Source of the DNA: Telopea speciosissima
Taxonomy: Eukaryota > Streptophyta > Magnoliopsida > Proteales > Proteaceae
Length of the DNA: 64,000 nt
Assembly (NCBI RefSeq): GCF_018873765.1
Contig: NC_057924.1
Coordinates: forward strand, 19,029,542 to 19,093,541
Direction: 5' to 3'
In this document: piece after piece, positions 34,833 to 47,330 of the stretch
How positions within the stretch are numbered: the stretch's first letter is position 1
Layout of the letters: the number at the start of each line of letters is the position of its first letter
The notes under the pieces: model-generated
What the model was told of the DNA's origin: nothing
Databases searched by the model: none
Seen by the model: the letters and a program-made list of their open reading frames with translations, nothing else
Made by a program: the position numbers and the translations under genes

Positions 34833-37059
34833 ATTCCCATTGAATTTTGGGGGGAATGTCTATTAACTGCTGCGTGTCTGATTAATTGACTCCCCACCAA
34901 AATTTTACAAGGACATTATCCATATGAGATCCTCCATAACAAAGCACCCAATTTAACTCACTTAAAGGTCTTTGGTTGCCTTTGTTTTGGAAGAAATCAT
35001 GTTGTCCAACACAAATTTGATCACAGAGCCTCCCCTGGAGTTTTTATTGGTTACCCCAATGGTCAGAAGGGTTACCGTGTACTGGACCTCCAATCCAAGA
35101 AAATTTATGCCACCCGGGATATTGTGATTCATGAACACATCTTTCCATATGCCATATTGCCCACCCACATTCCCCTTGGCTCCCCTGTCTTACCCCTTCC
35201 CCCATCCCCAATCGATGAACCACTTCCCAATGACGACCCACCTACACCTGTTACCCCACCACCTACCACACCTACATAACCCCTACCTGAAACACCTACC
35301 CCTGATAGTGCTTCTCCCACATCTTCACCCGCACCCCTCCCCCCACCACCACCACACGTTCACCCTCCACGTGAATGCCACCCACCCCGATATCTGAAGG
35401 ATTACCATTGCTTCTGCAGCCCCGTACAGGCATCTTCTTCGGGTACATCTCATTTCGATCCTTTACAAAATTTTCTTTGTTATGATAAATTTAATTCCTC
35501 TTACAAAGCTTTTCTCACCTCTCTAACTCTTGATAAAGAACTTTTCACATTTAGCGAGGCTATGCACCACAGGGAATGGAGGGATGCTATGCAGGCTTTA
35601 AATCAAAATGATACCTGGTCTCTGATGCCACTCCCACTTGGAAAGAATCCCATTGGTTCCAAATGGGTATTCAAAATTAAACGTCGGTCCGATGGCACCA
35701 TTGAGCGTTACAAGGCACGCCTTATCGCCAAAGAATATACTCAAATTGAGGGGGTCGACTACCATGACACCTATGCCCCTGTAGCAAAGTTGGTTACTGT
35801 TCGGGTCATACTTGCCATTGCTGCTGCCAAGGGATGGCCTCTCCACCAAATGGATGTTAATAACGCCTTTTTACATGGCGACTTGGATGAAGAAGTGTAT
35901 ATGTCTCCACCCCCTGGTTATCGTCGTAAGGGGGAGACTCTTGTTTGCCGTCTCAACAAATTTTTATATGATTTGAAACAAGCCTCCCGCCAGTGGTACT
36001 CCAAATTTTTGACGGCTTTATGTGCATATGGTTTTCAGCACTCAACTGCCGATCACTCTTTATTTATTCTCCATAAAGGCAACGCGGCAGTTTTTGTTCT
36101 CCTCTATGTTGATGATGTTGTTATCACTGGCTCTGATGCATGTTTAATCTAAGAAGTACAGGACATGCTCTACAGCCAGTTCCATATTAAAGACCTTGGT
36201 CAACTGAAGTATTTTCTAGGGATTGAGGTTGCCCACTCTAAAGAAGGCTTGTGCCTCTGTCAGCACAAGTATGTTCTTGATATTTTGGACGACTCCGACT
36301 ACACTAGTGCTCGCCCGGCAGAAACACCTATGGAACAAAATTTGAAATTATCCAGTGATGACGGTGAAGTCCTTGTCAATCCAACTAGCTATCACCGTCT
36401 AGTTGGGCGATCGATCTATCTCACAGTTACTCGCCCAGACATTGTTCACAACGTTAACATTTTAAGCCAGTTCATGCACCAGCCGAGCCACACCTTGATG
36501 CTGCACACCGGCTGTTACGGTATCTCAAGAGCACTCCAGGCCAAGGCACACCTTACCCATCTGATGGCACCCTGGATCTCAAGGTATATTGTGATTCCGA
36601 CTGGGCTAGTTGCCCTATGACCAGACCCTCCACCACTGGATATTGTGTCTTGCTAGGGTCCAGTTTGGTTTCATGGAAGACAAAGAAGCAACAGACTATT
36701 TCTCGCTCTTCAGCCGTGGCTGAGTATCGCGCAATGGTTGTCACCACTTGCAAACTCATATGATTAACTTATTTACTATGAGATATCGGCCTCTCATACC
36801 ATACCCCAGTTCCATTATATTGTGACAATCAGGCAGCCCTGCATATTGCTGATAACCCAATTTTTCACAAAAGAACAAAACACATAGAGATCGATTGTCA
36901 CCTTGTTTGAGAACGCCAGCAGCAAGGCCTCATTGCTCTAAGTAAAATCGCTTCCAAGCACCAGCTTGCTGATTTGTTTACAAAGGCCCTTGGACATGAG
37001 CACTTCCAGCTCTTCCTTTCCAAGTTGGGTGTTCGTAATCTCCACGCTCCAACTTGAGG
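34833..37059 (+). pseudogene. Copia integrase end, reverse transcriptase and RNase H (level 2, second part)
   Basis: This continues the level 2 polyprotein after the level 3 insertion. The integrase C-terminal part covers about 34833-35150 (IPIEFWGECLLTAACLIN, HLKVFGCLCFG, GVFIGYPNGQKGYRV), then a Pro-rich linker with a stop near 35277. Reverse transcriptase is 35562-36620: W..AM..E…NDTWSLMPLP, GSKWVFKIKRRSDG, QMDVNNAFLHGDL, and catalytic LLYVDDVVITGSD. A TAA at about 36150 and a frame change after 36480 break it. RNase H follows to 37058 ([54 protein letters not shown]) with stops near 36763 and 36908. It ends next to the polypurine tract. Not functional, but only lightly damaged. Confidence 0.92.
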
Positions 37060-37064
37060 GGGAG

Positions 37065-37270
37065 TCTTACCATATATCGCTCATGCGATCTCCATGCAAT
37101 TCATCATCTCCATTATTCCTCATTATTCTGTATTATCTTGTATTCCATAATTATTCTTTATCTTTCCTTACAATTAGGAATAGATTTAGACTATTCTTTA
37201 TGTATATATATCTTGTAATTGGAATAGAGAATCAAGTGATTTCATCCACATTGGATAATCACGTTTAACA
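37065..37270 (+). repeat. 3' LTR of level 2 copia
   Basis: A 206-bp repeat, identical in length to the copy at 20198. It is followed directly by the duplicated ACTTC at 37271-37275 and then by the rest of the level 1 LTR. Confidence 0.95.
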
Positions 37271-37518
37271 ACTTCCACTTCCTTAATGGGAGGAGTTGGA
37301 AGAGTTACATATGAAGTGTAACACTTAAGTCCTTCTTTTTATTTAAACACTTGTCTCGTCCCATAGAAAATGCAAGACTTGAGAGAAAAATTAAGAAAGA
37401 GATAGACTAAAGTGGTCATCCTAATATTCAGTGATGACAGGCTACTACGGTTCACGAGGAAGTAGGCCATCAATTTTTGGCATCTAGTATGACTTCTGAA
37501 ATTATCCTTCACCCTACA

Positions 37519-38797
37519 TTTTATTATCAGAGCAGGTTTTCTCTATCTCTGGATTAGGGTTTTGGTTGGAATAGATAATTGATGGAATTGAGTAAATTCA
37601 AGGTCAGTTGAAGATTTAATTCATTTTTAAAAAAAATTCTTTTCTTGATAATTTTTTGGTTTGGCCAAAATTTGGCATCAATTCTACAATCAACAATGGT
37701 CATAGCAGCCTTATGACTGGTCATAAAGTCTTCATTCATTGTATCTTTGTTGGGTCGGTCATGGAAGGAAGAAGAAAGAGGAATCTTCCCCCTTACTTCT
37801 CTCCATAAAGCATTACCTTCATAGGCATATAAAATTTTTTTGAGGTGATAAGATGCAATAATTTCATATATAACTGTATTACTCATATTTTAGATGACTA
37901 TAATGAGTTTAAAGGGACATGGTTATAATGAGGCTCTTAAGAATACATAGTTATAATGAGACTCTTAGAGGAATATGCAATTAATTTTAAGTTGTTTCAA
38001 TTGTTTATTCTCATTTAAAAATTTGCACTGCATGGATGGAGATTTCAAAATTAAAATGATTTGTTTAAACCATGCTTAATTATAAGGATCAAAACAATAT
38101 TAACAATATAGTTATTATAACCTTTAAAAGGGTAAAAGTTTGACCCGACTAGATGAATTGAACTTTTTTTGATTTTTGGTGGGTGGATCGGTATGGTTCA
38201 AATCATCACCTCGAACTAAACTAAATTAGTGATCCAATCCCAATTCGGATCACTTCTTTTTTAATTTTCTTTTATAGCCTGAATCTTCAGTGAATCATAT
38301 GGTTTTGGGCCTCATTTATTGGAATATGTATTATGTATTATTACACCTGGCATTACAGTTTGTATGTACTTTCAAGACCAGGTGACATGCTTCCTTAAGG
38401 TTTTAGAATCGATCCATTTTAGGTTTATACAATTTGGACATTTTAAGTTCTGAATCCAAATATGTTGATTTTAGGATCTAATTCTGTACCATTTAGGTAA
38501 ACGACCTGTTTCTTTAAGACTGCATAATTATGGAATCATATTTTAGACCTCTTTTGAAATCTTTACATATTCTAGTGAATGTTTATGCATATTTTCATAT
38601 GTTGATATTTATTGTCGATTTTTTTCCACATGGTGATTATGTATTAACATTAATTACATTATAAATACATTAAAGCCAGTGATATTTGGATCAGTCATTA
38701 ATTATGCATTTGAATTATTGCTTGATGAACCTTGCTAGAACTATAATAGGTTCAATGAATCATTAACACTATTATTTTATTTATGAAAATAATCAAT

Positions 38798-38835
<38 letters not shown>

Positions 38836-39430
38836 GGTCTAGATATAAGTATTGTAATAAATGTTATTAAGAGAATTGTCATTTATATTGCATCTCATAA
38901 AGTAATAAGCATTTTTTTTAATAAATGAATCACATCATTATATTACAACCAATTAATATATGTAGATAGTTTTTTCATCCCCAACGAGTTGGGAACTGTT
39001 TTACATACATGTAGGTTGAGGCAAGACAGTTGTGATAAACACTAAATACTACACCCAATGATGCGGATTGAGTTGGTGTGATGCACACTAGTTTTACCAT
39101 ATAAGAGTTAAATCTTGTTATTACAGCTGCGGTCCAACAACGAGTTGTATTGAAATCCAATTTGACACTGAAGCTTTTTTTAATGACTGGTGAAATATAA
39201 GAATTTGACAAACTATTACAAGTTGTAGCTGCAGTCCAACGACGGGTTGTAATATGCTTTAGTATGTTGTTGATGATTGTCATTGGCTAATGTCAGTATA
39301 AAATAGCTAAAATTAACATGAGTTAACTTTTAGTATGATACTAGCATGCTTTATTTATTCAATGAATTAATTGCTTCTCTTAAATTAATTGCAGCAAACT
39401 TAGATAATGTTTATAGAATCCCCATACTGG
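37519..39430. other. 5' internal region of level 1 copia
   Basis: This lies between the primer-site relic and the Gag remains, with no coding signal. It contains an (AT)n microsatellite at 38804-38832. Near 39000-39280 two copies of a GTCCAACGA(C/T)G(A/G)GTTGTA motif appear. The region is longer than a usual copia leader, so further unrecognised insertions are possible. Confidence 0.5.
38804..38832. repeat. (AT)n microsatellite
   Basis: A near-perfect AT dinucleotide run of about 14 repeats. Confidence 0.95.
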
Positions 39431-42400
39431 TTAGGTACAATGACTAGGAATGGAAGGAGAAAGTCGAAACGACCTTGATAGTTATGGACAATGATCTTGC
39501 AATTTCTGAACGAAACCTTTTCCTCTCACGGAACCAAGTATGTGAGACGAAAAGTCATTGAATCAAATACGTAAGATGAAAAGGATCACTTTAAAGAGTG
39601 GGAGCGATCCAACAAGGTCTGTCTAGCCATTAGAAAAAACAATATAATTCAGACCATCAAGGGTTAAACTCCAGATAGTGATAAGACAATTGATTATCTT
39701 AAGGCTATGGATAGACAATTTGTCAAGTCAGATAAGTCCATAACTATGACCCTCAGAAAATTTAACTCCATAAGGTATGACAAAACTAAAGGAATGACAG
39801 CTTATATTGGAGAAATAAGAGACATAGTATTGAAGGCACTTAAGATGGTTTTACCAGATAATTATCTGGTTTACCATATTTTGAATTATCTTCCTAAGGA
39901 TTTCACTAGAAATGTGAGTGACCACTTAATGACTTATCTCACATTTGTGTGAAGAAGGGAAGCAAGTTAAAGAGATATTCAAAGGTGGAGAGTATAAATC
40001 TCACAACTACTAAGTATAAGAGACAGTCCAGCAAGACCAAAATGAAGAAAGACAAAAGGATGATGACTATAATGACTAAAGACATAAAGGCTTCTCCAAA
40101 ATGTTTCTTTTGTAAGAAATTAAAATATCAAAAGAAGGATTGATTTAAATACAAACAGTGGTTAGAGAAGAAAGATATGTTTGAAACTTTGTATGCTATG
40201 AGTCATTTCTGGTTGATTCTCATAACTATAACTGGTGGGTTGATTTGAGTTGTACAACTCACAATGTAGGGCTTTCTGAAAAACAAGGCTGCCGATGAAA
40301 AATGAAAGATGCATTTATTCAAGTAACGAAATACAATCTGAAATCATAGTTGTAGGAATTTTCATATTAGTTTTGCATTCAGGATTTGTAATAGATTTGG
40401 ATAGAACTTTTTATATTTCATCTTTTAAGAGTGGATATTGGTGTCACGTTTAGCACCATTAGGATTTGTTTTTCAATTTGGTACAACTTTAAAAGTTTTG
40501 AAAAATAATGTGATGGTTGGTTCCGATAGCTTAATTAATGGTTTATACTTATTGCATTTGGATTCTACCTATGAAAATAGTTTATTATTCACATCCAATA
40601 ATCTAGGCATTAAAAGCATTATTGTTGATGAAAAATCCTCTATGTTGTGGCACCAAAGATTAAGTCACATTTTTATTGAGATAATGAAGAGATTGGTGAA
40701 AGAAGCAGTACTTTATACTCTGTTTCACTATTTTTGGAACTTTTGTAGACTGTATTAAAGGAAAGCAGACTAACAAGTCCAAGAAAGATGCTAAAAGGAG
40801 TACAAAAATACTTGAAATCATACATACAAATATTTGTGGATCTTTCACTACACATTGCATAAATTGTCAATGATATTTCATATCTTTCATAGATGATCAT
40901 TCTAGGTACATATATCTTTTAATCTTCTAGATCATAAAGATGAGACTTTAGATGTCTTCAAGATCTTTAAAGCGGGAGTAGAGAAACAAATTGGCCAAAC
41001 AATTAAGGTTGTTAGGTCAGATAAAGGTGGTGAATACTATAGGAGATACACAGAGTCTGGATAGAAACTCAATCCATTTGCTCGTTATCTTCAAGAGAGG
41101 TATTATTACTCAGTATACCATGCCTAAAACTCCGGATCGAAATGTTGTTGCCGAATGAAGGAATCATATGCAAATGAAAATGTTTTGAAGTATGATTAGC
41201 AACTCTAATCTCCCTATATCATTATGGAGTGAAACCCTGAAAACAGTTGTACATGTTTTAAATAGAAAGGCTATTCTGAAGACTCCTTATGAGCTTTGGG
41301 CAGGAAGGAAACCTAGTTTACAACACTTGTGTGTTTGGGGATGTCCAGCTGAGGTGAGGGTATATAATCTACATGAAACCAAATCAGATTCCAGAACTCT
41401 AGTGGATATTTCATTAGATATCTAGAAAAATTTAAAGGTCATAGATTCTATTGCCCTTCACACACTCTTATCATTGTTGAGTCTAAAACAATCAAATTCT
41501 TAGGGGATAGTAACAACAATGGGAGTATAAAGAAACAAAATATAAAGTTTCATGAACTAACAGTTTCACAAAAAATTTCTACGTCACAAGGTGAAGGATC
41601 AAGAATAATACCTTTACTTATGCCATCTGATCCAATTGATGTAGTACATTAGGATTTAACTCATGAGGAATCAACTCATGAGCAGTCACCACAGGAGGAT
41701 CAGATTGTTAATAAACAAGTTGTTCAACATAAAAAAATATTGATAATGAACAACAAGAATTAAGGAGATCCGCAAGAGTTAGAAGGTCGTCTATACCTTC
41801 AGAATATTATGTTTACCTCCAAGAATGTGAAAATGATATTGGAGTAGAGGAAGATCCATGAGAGTCACGATATCAAATTATGGTTTAACGTCATAAAGGA
41901 TGAGATAAAATCAATGTCTAAGAGTCAAGCGTGGGAACTTGTCGAGTTATCAAAAGGAATTACAACTGTAGGTTGTAAATGAGTTTACAAAACTAAAAGA
42001 GACTCTAGTAGCAACATAAAACGATACAAGGTCCGATTAGTGGCAAAAAGTTATAGTCAAAAGGAAGACAGATTATAAAAAAATATTTTTGCCAGTATCT
42101 AAGAAGGATTCAGATATTGGTGACTCATTATGATCTTGAGTTACACCAGATAAATGTCAAGACTGCATTTCTAAATAGAGATCTTGATGAGAATGTTTAC
42201 ATGAAACAACCTGAAGGTTTTTTATCGGATAAAAGAAATCTTTTTGTAAGCTAAAGAGATCTGTATACAGGTTGAAATAGGCTTCCTGACAATGGTACTT
42301 AAAATTTGATCACATAACTACTTAATTTCGTTTCATAGAGAATCGTGCAGATCAATGTATCTATATTAAGACTAAGGGAAGTGGTTTTATTATTTTAGTT

Positions 42401-43392
42401 CTATATGTAGATGATATTCTCTTAGCAAGTAGCAATCTCGTATTACTATATGAAACTAAAAAATTTCTAACACAAAAATTTGATACGAAGGACATGGGTG
42501 AAGCCTTATATGTCTTAAGCATAGAAATTCAGCGGGATTATATAGGTTAAAAAAGACCCTAGGATTATCCCAACAAGGTTATATCGATAAAATTTTGGAT
42601 CGATTCAAGATGAAGGATTTCAAATCAAATATTGCATTAATTCTTGAAGGTGACAAACTTTGTCTGGAGCAATAAGCGGTGAATGATTTAGAGCTGAAAG
42701 AAATAGAGAACATTCCCTATGCATCTGCAGTATGCACTCTTATGTAAGCTCTGGTGTGTACAAGACCTAACATTGCTTTTGCAGTAGGAGTTTTAAGTAG
42801 ATTCCAAAAGAATCCTGGAACGTCACATTAGACAACAACAAAGAAAGTGCTGAGATACTTTAAAGGCACTAGAGACTATATGCTCACCTATAAGCATGTT
42901 GAAGAATTGGAGCTGAAGGAATACTTAGATTTAGACTATGTTGGATGTGACGATACAAAACGATCTACATCAAGCTGTTTTTTTCACTAGTTGGAGAGCA
43001 GTGTCTTGGAGAAGCATAAAGCAACCGAAGACTACCTCATCTACTATGGAAGCTGAAGTGGTAGCATGCTATGAGGCTATCTCTCAAGCATCATGGCTGA
43101 GATAATTTATCACAGACATTAAAGTTGTACCCTCCATTGAGAAGCCGATTTGTGTCTACTGTAACAATATGACAGCAGTTAATTCTCTAACAATACTTGC
43201 TCAGTTAGTCGATGCAGACACAACAATATCAAGTATTTTATTATAAAAGAAGATGTTCGGAATCACAAGGTTACGATCGAACATATATGTACCAATGATA
43301 TGATTGCTGACCCATTTACCAAAGGACTTACACCTAAGGTTTTGGTAGAACATGTAAGGAACATGGACTTATGGAAATCATTGCGTGTTTAA
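39430..43392 (+). pseudogene. Decayed copia gag-pol (level 1)
   Basis: All copia domains can be traced in order, with many stops and frame changes. Gag is at about 39480-40150 (IDYLKAMDRQFVKSDKS, YIGEIRDIVLKALKM, ILNYLPKDF), then a damaged zinc knuckle CFFCKKLKYQKKD whose last Cys codon is TGA. The integrase zinc region is near 40650 (MLWHQRLSHI), its core at 41010-41160 (VRSDKGGEYY) and its end near 41200-41350 ([40 protein letters not shown]). Reverse transcriptase is at about 41900-42540 (ILVLYVDDILLASSN at 42390, with the YVDD site intact). RNase H runs to 43390 (TIEHICTNDMIADPFTKGL). The layout and the tract before the 3' LTR are those of a Tork/Ivana-like copia. It is clearly dead. Confidence 0.88.
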
Positions 43393-43823
43393 ATGTAATT
43401 TTAAATATTACAATATAAAGTTTGATTCTGATTAAAGTATCAATAAAGTTAATGCTAATTTGATTTTTCTGTTGTTCATATAGTTGTGGACAGTTATTTA
43501 AAATAACATTTGCCTATAAAGTCGTTAGGCAATACAGTTTGGACTTAAATTGATCATTGGGATAATTCAGAATTAATTATTAGATTAATTCTATAAAGCT
43601 TAAACTTCATTGCATAATGGTTCAAGTTGAGAAGAATAACTCATCATGATACATGGAAGAGAAAAGTTAAGTATTAAGAACTTGGACCCCCATAATTCAT
43701 TAAGTTGGAATTTTCATCTTGAATATAGGATTCTCTACAGAAATTAAGTTCAGTATTGCCATACATCAAGTTTAAAATTTAATCATTTATTTAGCATATG
43801 ACAATCTAAGCCAAGTGAGAGAA

Positions 43824-44277
43824 TGTTGGTTGATGTGGCATATGATTGCCACATTGGCATAATTAATTTTTTATTTTAATTTATAGTTTAATCTTGTAAC
43901 TATCTCCACTTCCTTAATGGTAGGAGATGCTTTTAATCTTAAAATTAAAGCTAGTAATGAAGTCATGTAAACTTCCACCTAATGTTTTAATTAAGCAATG
44001 AAGTAATGCAAACTTTCACTTAATGGGAGGAGTTGGATGAGTTGCACATGAGGTGCAACATTTAAGTTCCTCTTTCTATTCAAACACTTGTTCTGTTCCA
44101 TTGAGAAGGTAAGACTTGAGAGAAAAATCAAGAAAAAGATAGACTAAAGTGGAGACTAAAGTGGTAGACTCAAAGAGAGGTTTAAAGGATCATTCCTAAT
44201 ATTCAGTGATGTCAGGCTATTACGGTCCACGAGTTTCCGCATCTAGTATGGCTTTTGAGATTATACTTCTCCCTACA
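43824..44277 (+). repeat. 3' LTR of level 1 copia
   Basis: A 454-bp repeat starting TGTTGGTTGATGTGGCA. It pairs with the split 5' LTR (20004-20197 plus 37276-37518). It contains a local duplication of GACTAAAGTGG absent from the 5' copy. Confidence 0.9.
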
Positions 44278-44282
44278 TAATA

Positions 44283-45400
44283 TTGAATAGAATGCAACAG
44301 AAAACTCCTCTAATAGTGGGTGCTTGAATGTGATCTTTTTCAAAATGTACTAGGCTATACAGTACAGTAGCGTATCGACAATCTCACTACCAAAACCATC
44401 TCAATTAGTAGGTGTGTCATGCTTAAGTTATATCATTTCAGGTTTATTAGAATGGCAGCAAAATAGTTTGCTCTCACACAACATATATCAAATATCATTG
44501 GTGCAACAAAAGGCACAAAACATGGCACAACCAATAACAACTCGTAACAATGGGTGATCCCTCCAATAAATATACTCCAATGGGTTCAGACTTTAAGAGA
44601 ATAAAACTAGCTCAATTTTTTATTTCTTGTTAAATTCATTAAGCAACATCTATACACTGTCAAAACAGAATGTATAGGACAACAACGTATCGATTCACAC
44701 TCACACAATGAATATCTAACAATTGGCATGTAAGAAAACTTCAGTAGAAAATGAATCAAAATATTAACCATTCGTAAAAACCTTCACTTGAATAACACAG
44801 TCTACATCAATTTCAAATTAGAGAAGAACACAGCAATTCATCGACATATTCTATTTCATATTTATTGGACAAAAACCATTTAAACTTAGTAAACAGAATT
44901 CCAGCCTTATAATACCAATCCATATATATACTCAGATGACGGATACAATCTCAAAATACAATAATATGAAGTACACAATATGTCTAAGTATATATGGTTA
45001 GAACTTGAACAAGCCAGTTGTTGCATCTGAAATCTAAATGGATGACTTGTCACTGGGAGACCTGCACACCTCTAACCAGGAAATGAGTACAAGAGAGGGA
45101 CGAAATTAGACTCCATTGAGGACTCTCCAATGCTTAAATTAGAATTCAGACATCAGGAAAAGAGTTTCGGACGTAAAGGGAGCAATAGTGAATGGATGTA
45201 GTCTAGAAAGTTTAACTTTAGTATCACGTTCTTCTTTATAGAAGAAATGGTGTGTGAATCTGAATTCTTAGCATGGCGGTGGAGAGTCTAGGCTTCTCTG
45301 CATGTGGACAGTGCGTTCAGACTTTTTTCCATGAGGGTGGCGTGCCTAAGCCTTTCTGTGGGAAGTTGGTGTGGCCAGACCTTTCTATATAAAGGCGGTG
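44283..45400. other. Gene-free sequence
   Basis: No gene is visible. From 45270 to 45400 a degenerate repeat of about 33-45 bp with GGCGTGCCTAAGCCTTTCT-like words leads to CTATATAAAGG near 45385, probably part of a degraded LTR promoter region. Confidence 0.35.
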
Positions 45401-45439
45401 CGCCCTGCCATCTTTGGTACTCCACAATGTTGACTTGGT

Positions 45440-45618
45440 GAATCTATATGGTAACAATCGAGTACCTCGTTCTAGTCTTGCTACGTGTCAACCGACCAAG
45501 ATTCCTAGCTTTGATCAGCTTGTTGACCTATTTATCAAATCTCTTGGTCACGAACAGTTTCACCATCTCAGTTCCAAGTTAGGCATTTGTGACCTCCACG
45601 CTCCAACTTGAGGGGGAG
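45440..45618 (+). pseudogene. Copia RNase H C-terminus fragment
   Basis: About 55 codons match the very end of a copia polyprotein: PSFDQLVDLFIKSLGHEQFH, then LSSKLGICDLHAPT, followed by a stop and the tract TTGAGGGGGAG. The same ending is seen in the level 2 copia (ALGHEHF…LHAPT), so the two are related families. Upstream catalytic parts are missing: the fragment joins unrelated sequence near 45440. Its LTR follows immediately. Confidence 0.8.
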
Positions 45619-45820
45619 TCTTACCATATGAGTTTTCATATCTTTCACATCTGTCACGGACTTAGATAATTGATTCTTTCCTATCTAACAATATAATTAT
45701 AGGAGACAACTAGTCACTAATTTGGGGTGATTGACCTTTGTAATTTTTGTATATATTTCCCTCTTTAAATCAATGGAAGATACACATTCAATCTATGATT
45801 TCCATATCATACGTTTAACA
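45619..45820 (+). repeat. LTR of a second Ale-like copia family
   Basis: A 202-bp LTR begins TCTTACCATATGAG and ends ATACGTTTAACA, sharing termini but not the interior with the 206-bp LTR of the level 2 element. It follows a polypurine tract, so it is a 3' LTR. No 5' partner lies nearby. Confidence 0.8.
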
Positions 45821-46208
45821 CTTCTTCACCTTTCTTTTGTGAGACGATATCATCTATGTCAAGAATCATATATAAAATGAGACTGAGAGTTCAGAATATT
45901 TCTTGTTATTCCAATAGTAACCATCTTCAAAATCAAATAGAATTAATAGTCCACGTATAGGTATCTTATTCCATACAATTTCTTAAATCTACTAGATTAA
46001 TACACTAATTATAAATCCGATTAAAACTTCTCTTCTTAATCTATTCATGCTCTTAAGATATCAGAATAATAAATTGACTTTAACCCTACTTATAAGGGTA
46101 AGACATATCTACGACCATCCCCAATTCCAAGTCTATAAATATTACTACTTAATCACACAATTTTTACTTTATTCAGTCATCAATTTGAGTTCTTGGAGTT
46201 AGTTAATC

Positions 46209-46553
46209 ATGGAGGCTTATATGTTCTCTATTGTCATCATTCATTTCCTTCTCGGTACTACACATCTTGCATCCGTTCAATCTCGTCCCCTGCCTAATCA
46301 GTCACATTAAGGCGATAGTCGTGTTTTTAACTTGCTCAATCATGGAGCTGTAGGAAATGGAATTACTGATGATACTCAGATAATTACATATTATAATTTT
46401 TACTTAATAATATATACCAAGTTCATGGCTTGGCTAATCTAGATGATTTATTTGATTCGAATTAATAGGCCTTTCAAGAAGCTTGGAACCAAGTCTGTAA
46501 CTCGTCACTTCCTTATCCAGTCTTTTAAGTTCTCGGTGATAAGACATTTTTGC
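46209..46553 (+). pseudogene. Polygalacturonase (GH28) pseudogene, 5' end
   Basis: This is the start of a pectin-degrading polygalacturonase gene, normally a secreted wall enzyme of about 400 aa. Exon 1 (46209-46379) encodes MEAYMFSIVIIHFLLGTTHL, a plausible signal peptide, then VFNLLNHGAVGNGITDDTQ, which matches the family's VFNV..YGA.GDG.TDDT.AF start. Exon 2 from 46469 gives AFQEAWNQVCNS and a piece like LPYPVF. It ends near 46553, where unrelated repeats begin. The damage is a TAA inside exon 1 (about 46308), a donor site reading CAG-AT instead of CAG-GT at 46380, and loss of all catalytic motifs. CTATAAATA near 46135 could have been its TATA box. Confidence 0.82.
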
Positions 46554-47330
46554 ATTATGAAATGCTCATGTTGAAATTGTTGTCATAATATGGTCTATGC
46601 TGTCATAAATTCTTCTTATTCATTATATGACTTGAATGTGAATGTTGGGAACCAGTGTGGCCGATGGAGGATTCTGGTAACAATGTTACCATATTATGAA
46701 ATGCTTATGTTGAAATCACTATTATAATGTAAATTATGTTGTCAACTTAAATACCGTGTTGTTGCCTATGCTGTCAAACATATTCTTATTCATTATATGA
46801 GTTGATTATGTATCATGGGACCCGATGTGGCCGAGAGAGGATTTTGATACCAAGGTTGTCATATTAAGATGAGGTCTTCTATGTCATTTGCATTAGAATT
46901 ACTTGCTGTATTAGGAATTGGAAACGGATTACGGTGTGATCGATGGAGAATTCTGGTACTGTATTCATCATACTTTTGGTATGTGCGTGTATATGCCAGA
47001 GGAGACGGGAAGATAGTGTGGTCGATGGAAGTTCCGATACTATGATCTCGGCCTTTGGTATATGCATATGCATGTTTCACTGTCATGATGTATTGTCACG
47101 TAGATTAAATGGTCGTTAGAATAATTAACCCAGTGTTGTGCCCCTTGCCAACAGGGAGTAAGGTGTTGGATAATCAATGACAATGACCAATGAGTTATTC
47201 TGGGATGTGATTCCAGAACCCGGATGACCGATGGATGATTTTAGAACCAAGTGAGGGCTAGGGTTATCACGGGGGTTTGCTGGGTGACCGATAGATGATT
47301 TCAGGACCGGTAGACTCCCTCCGCAACTAG
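46554..47330. repeat. Degenerate repeats with GTGGCCGATGGAGGATT motif
   Basis: Two tandem copies of about 150-170 bp (46552-46690 and 46691-46860) share ATTATGAAATGC(T/C)(C/T)ATGTTGAAAT and TTCTTATTCATTATATGA. The final motif (G)TG(T)GGCCGATGGAGGATTCTG then recurs in changed form near 46930, 47020, 47225 and 47290, six occurrences in all. No coding signal. Confidence 0.6.

Larger units (their letters stand above)
20198..37270 (+). mobile_element. Level 2: Ty1/copia element inserted in the level 1 LTR
   Basis: Both LTRs are exactly 206 bp (20198-20403 and 37065-37270), begin TCTTACCATATATCGC, end CACGTTTAACA, and differ by about 6 substitutions (near 3%). The 5-bp duplication ACTTC is exact (20193-20197 and 37271-37275). 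The primer site TGGTATCAGCC follows the 5' LTR at 20404, and the polypurine tract GAGGGGGAG (37056-37064) precedes the 3' LTR. The short LTRs and the WILDTGA-type protease resemble the Ale/Retrofit group. The body is split by the level 3 element at 22494-34827. Confidence 0.95.
20004..44277 (+). mobile_element. Level 1: old Ty1/copia element (interrupted in its 5' LTR)
   Basis: The outermost element. The 5' LTR is 20004-20197 plus 37276-37518 (437 bp without the insertion). The 3' LTR is 43824-44277 (454 bp). Both begin TGTT(A/G)GTTGATGT and end CCCTACA. Flanks CAATA (19999-20003) and TAATA (44278-44282) match at 4 of 5. A primer-site relic ATTATCAGAGC follows the 5' LTR, and a purine-rich CAAGTGAGAGAA precedes the 3' LTR. 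By eye the LTRs differ at roughly 15-20% of positions plus indels, the most of the three levels, so it is the oldest. Removing the level 2 element leaves an internal region of about 6.3 kb. Confidence 0.88.
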
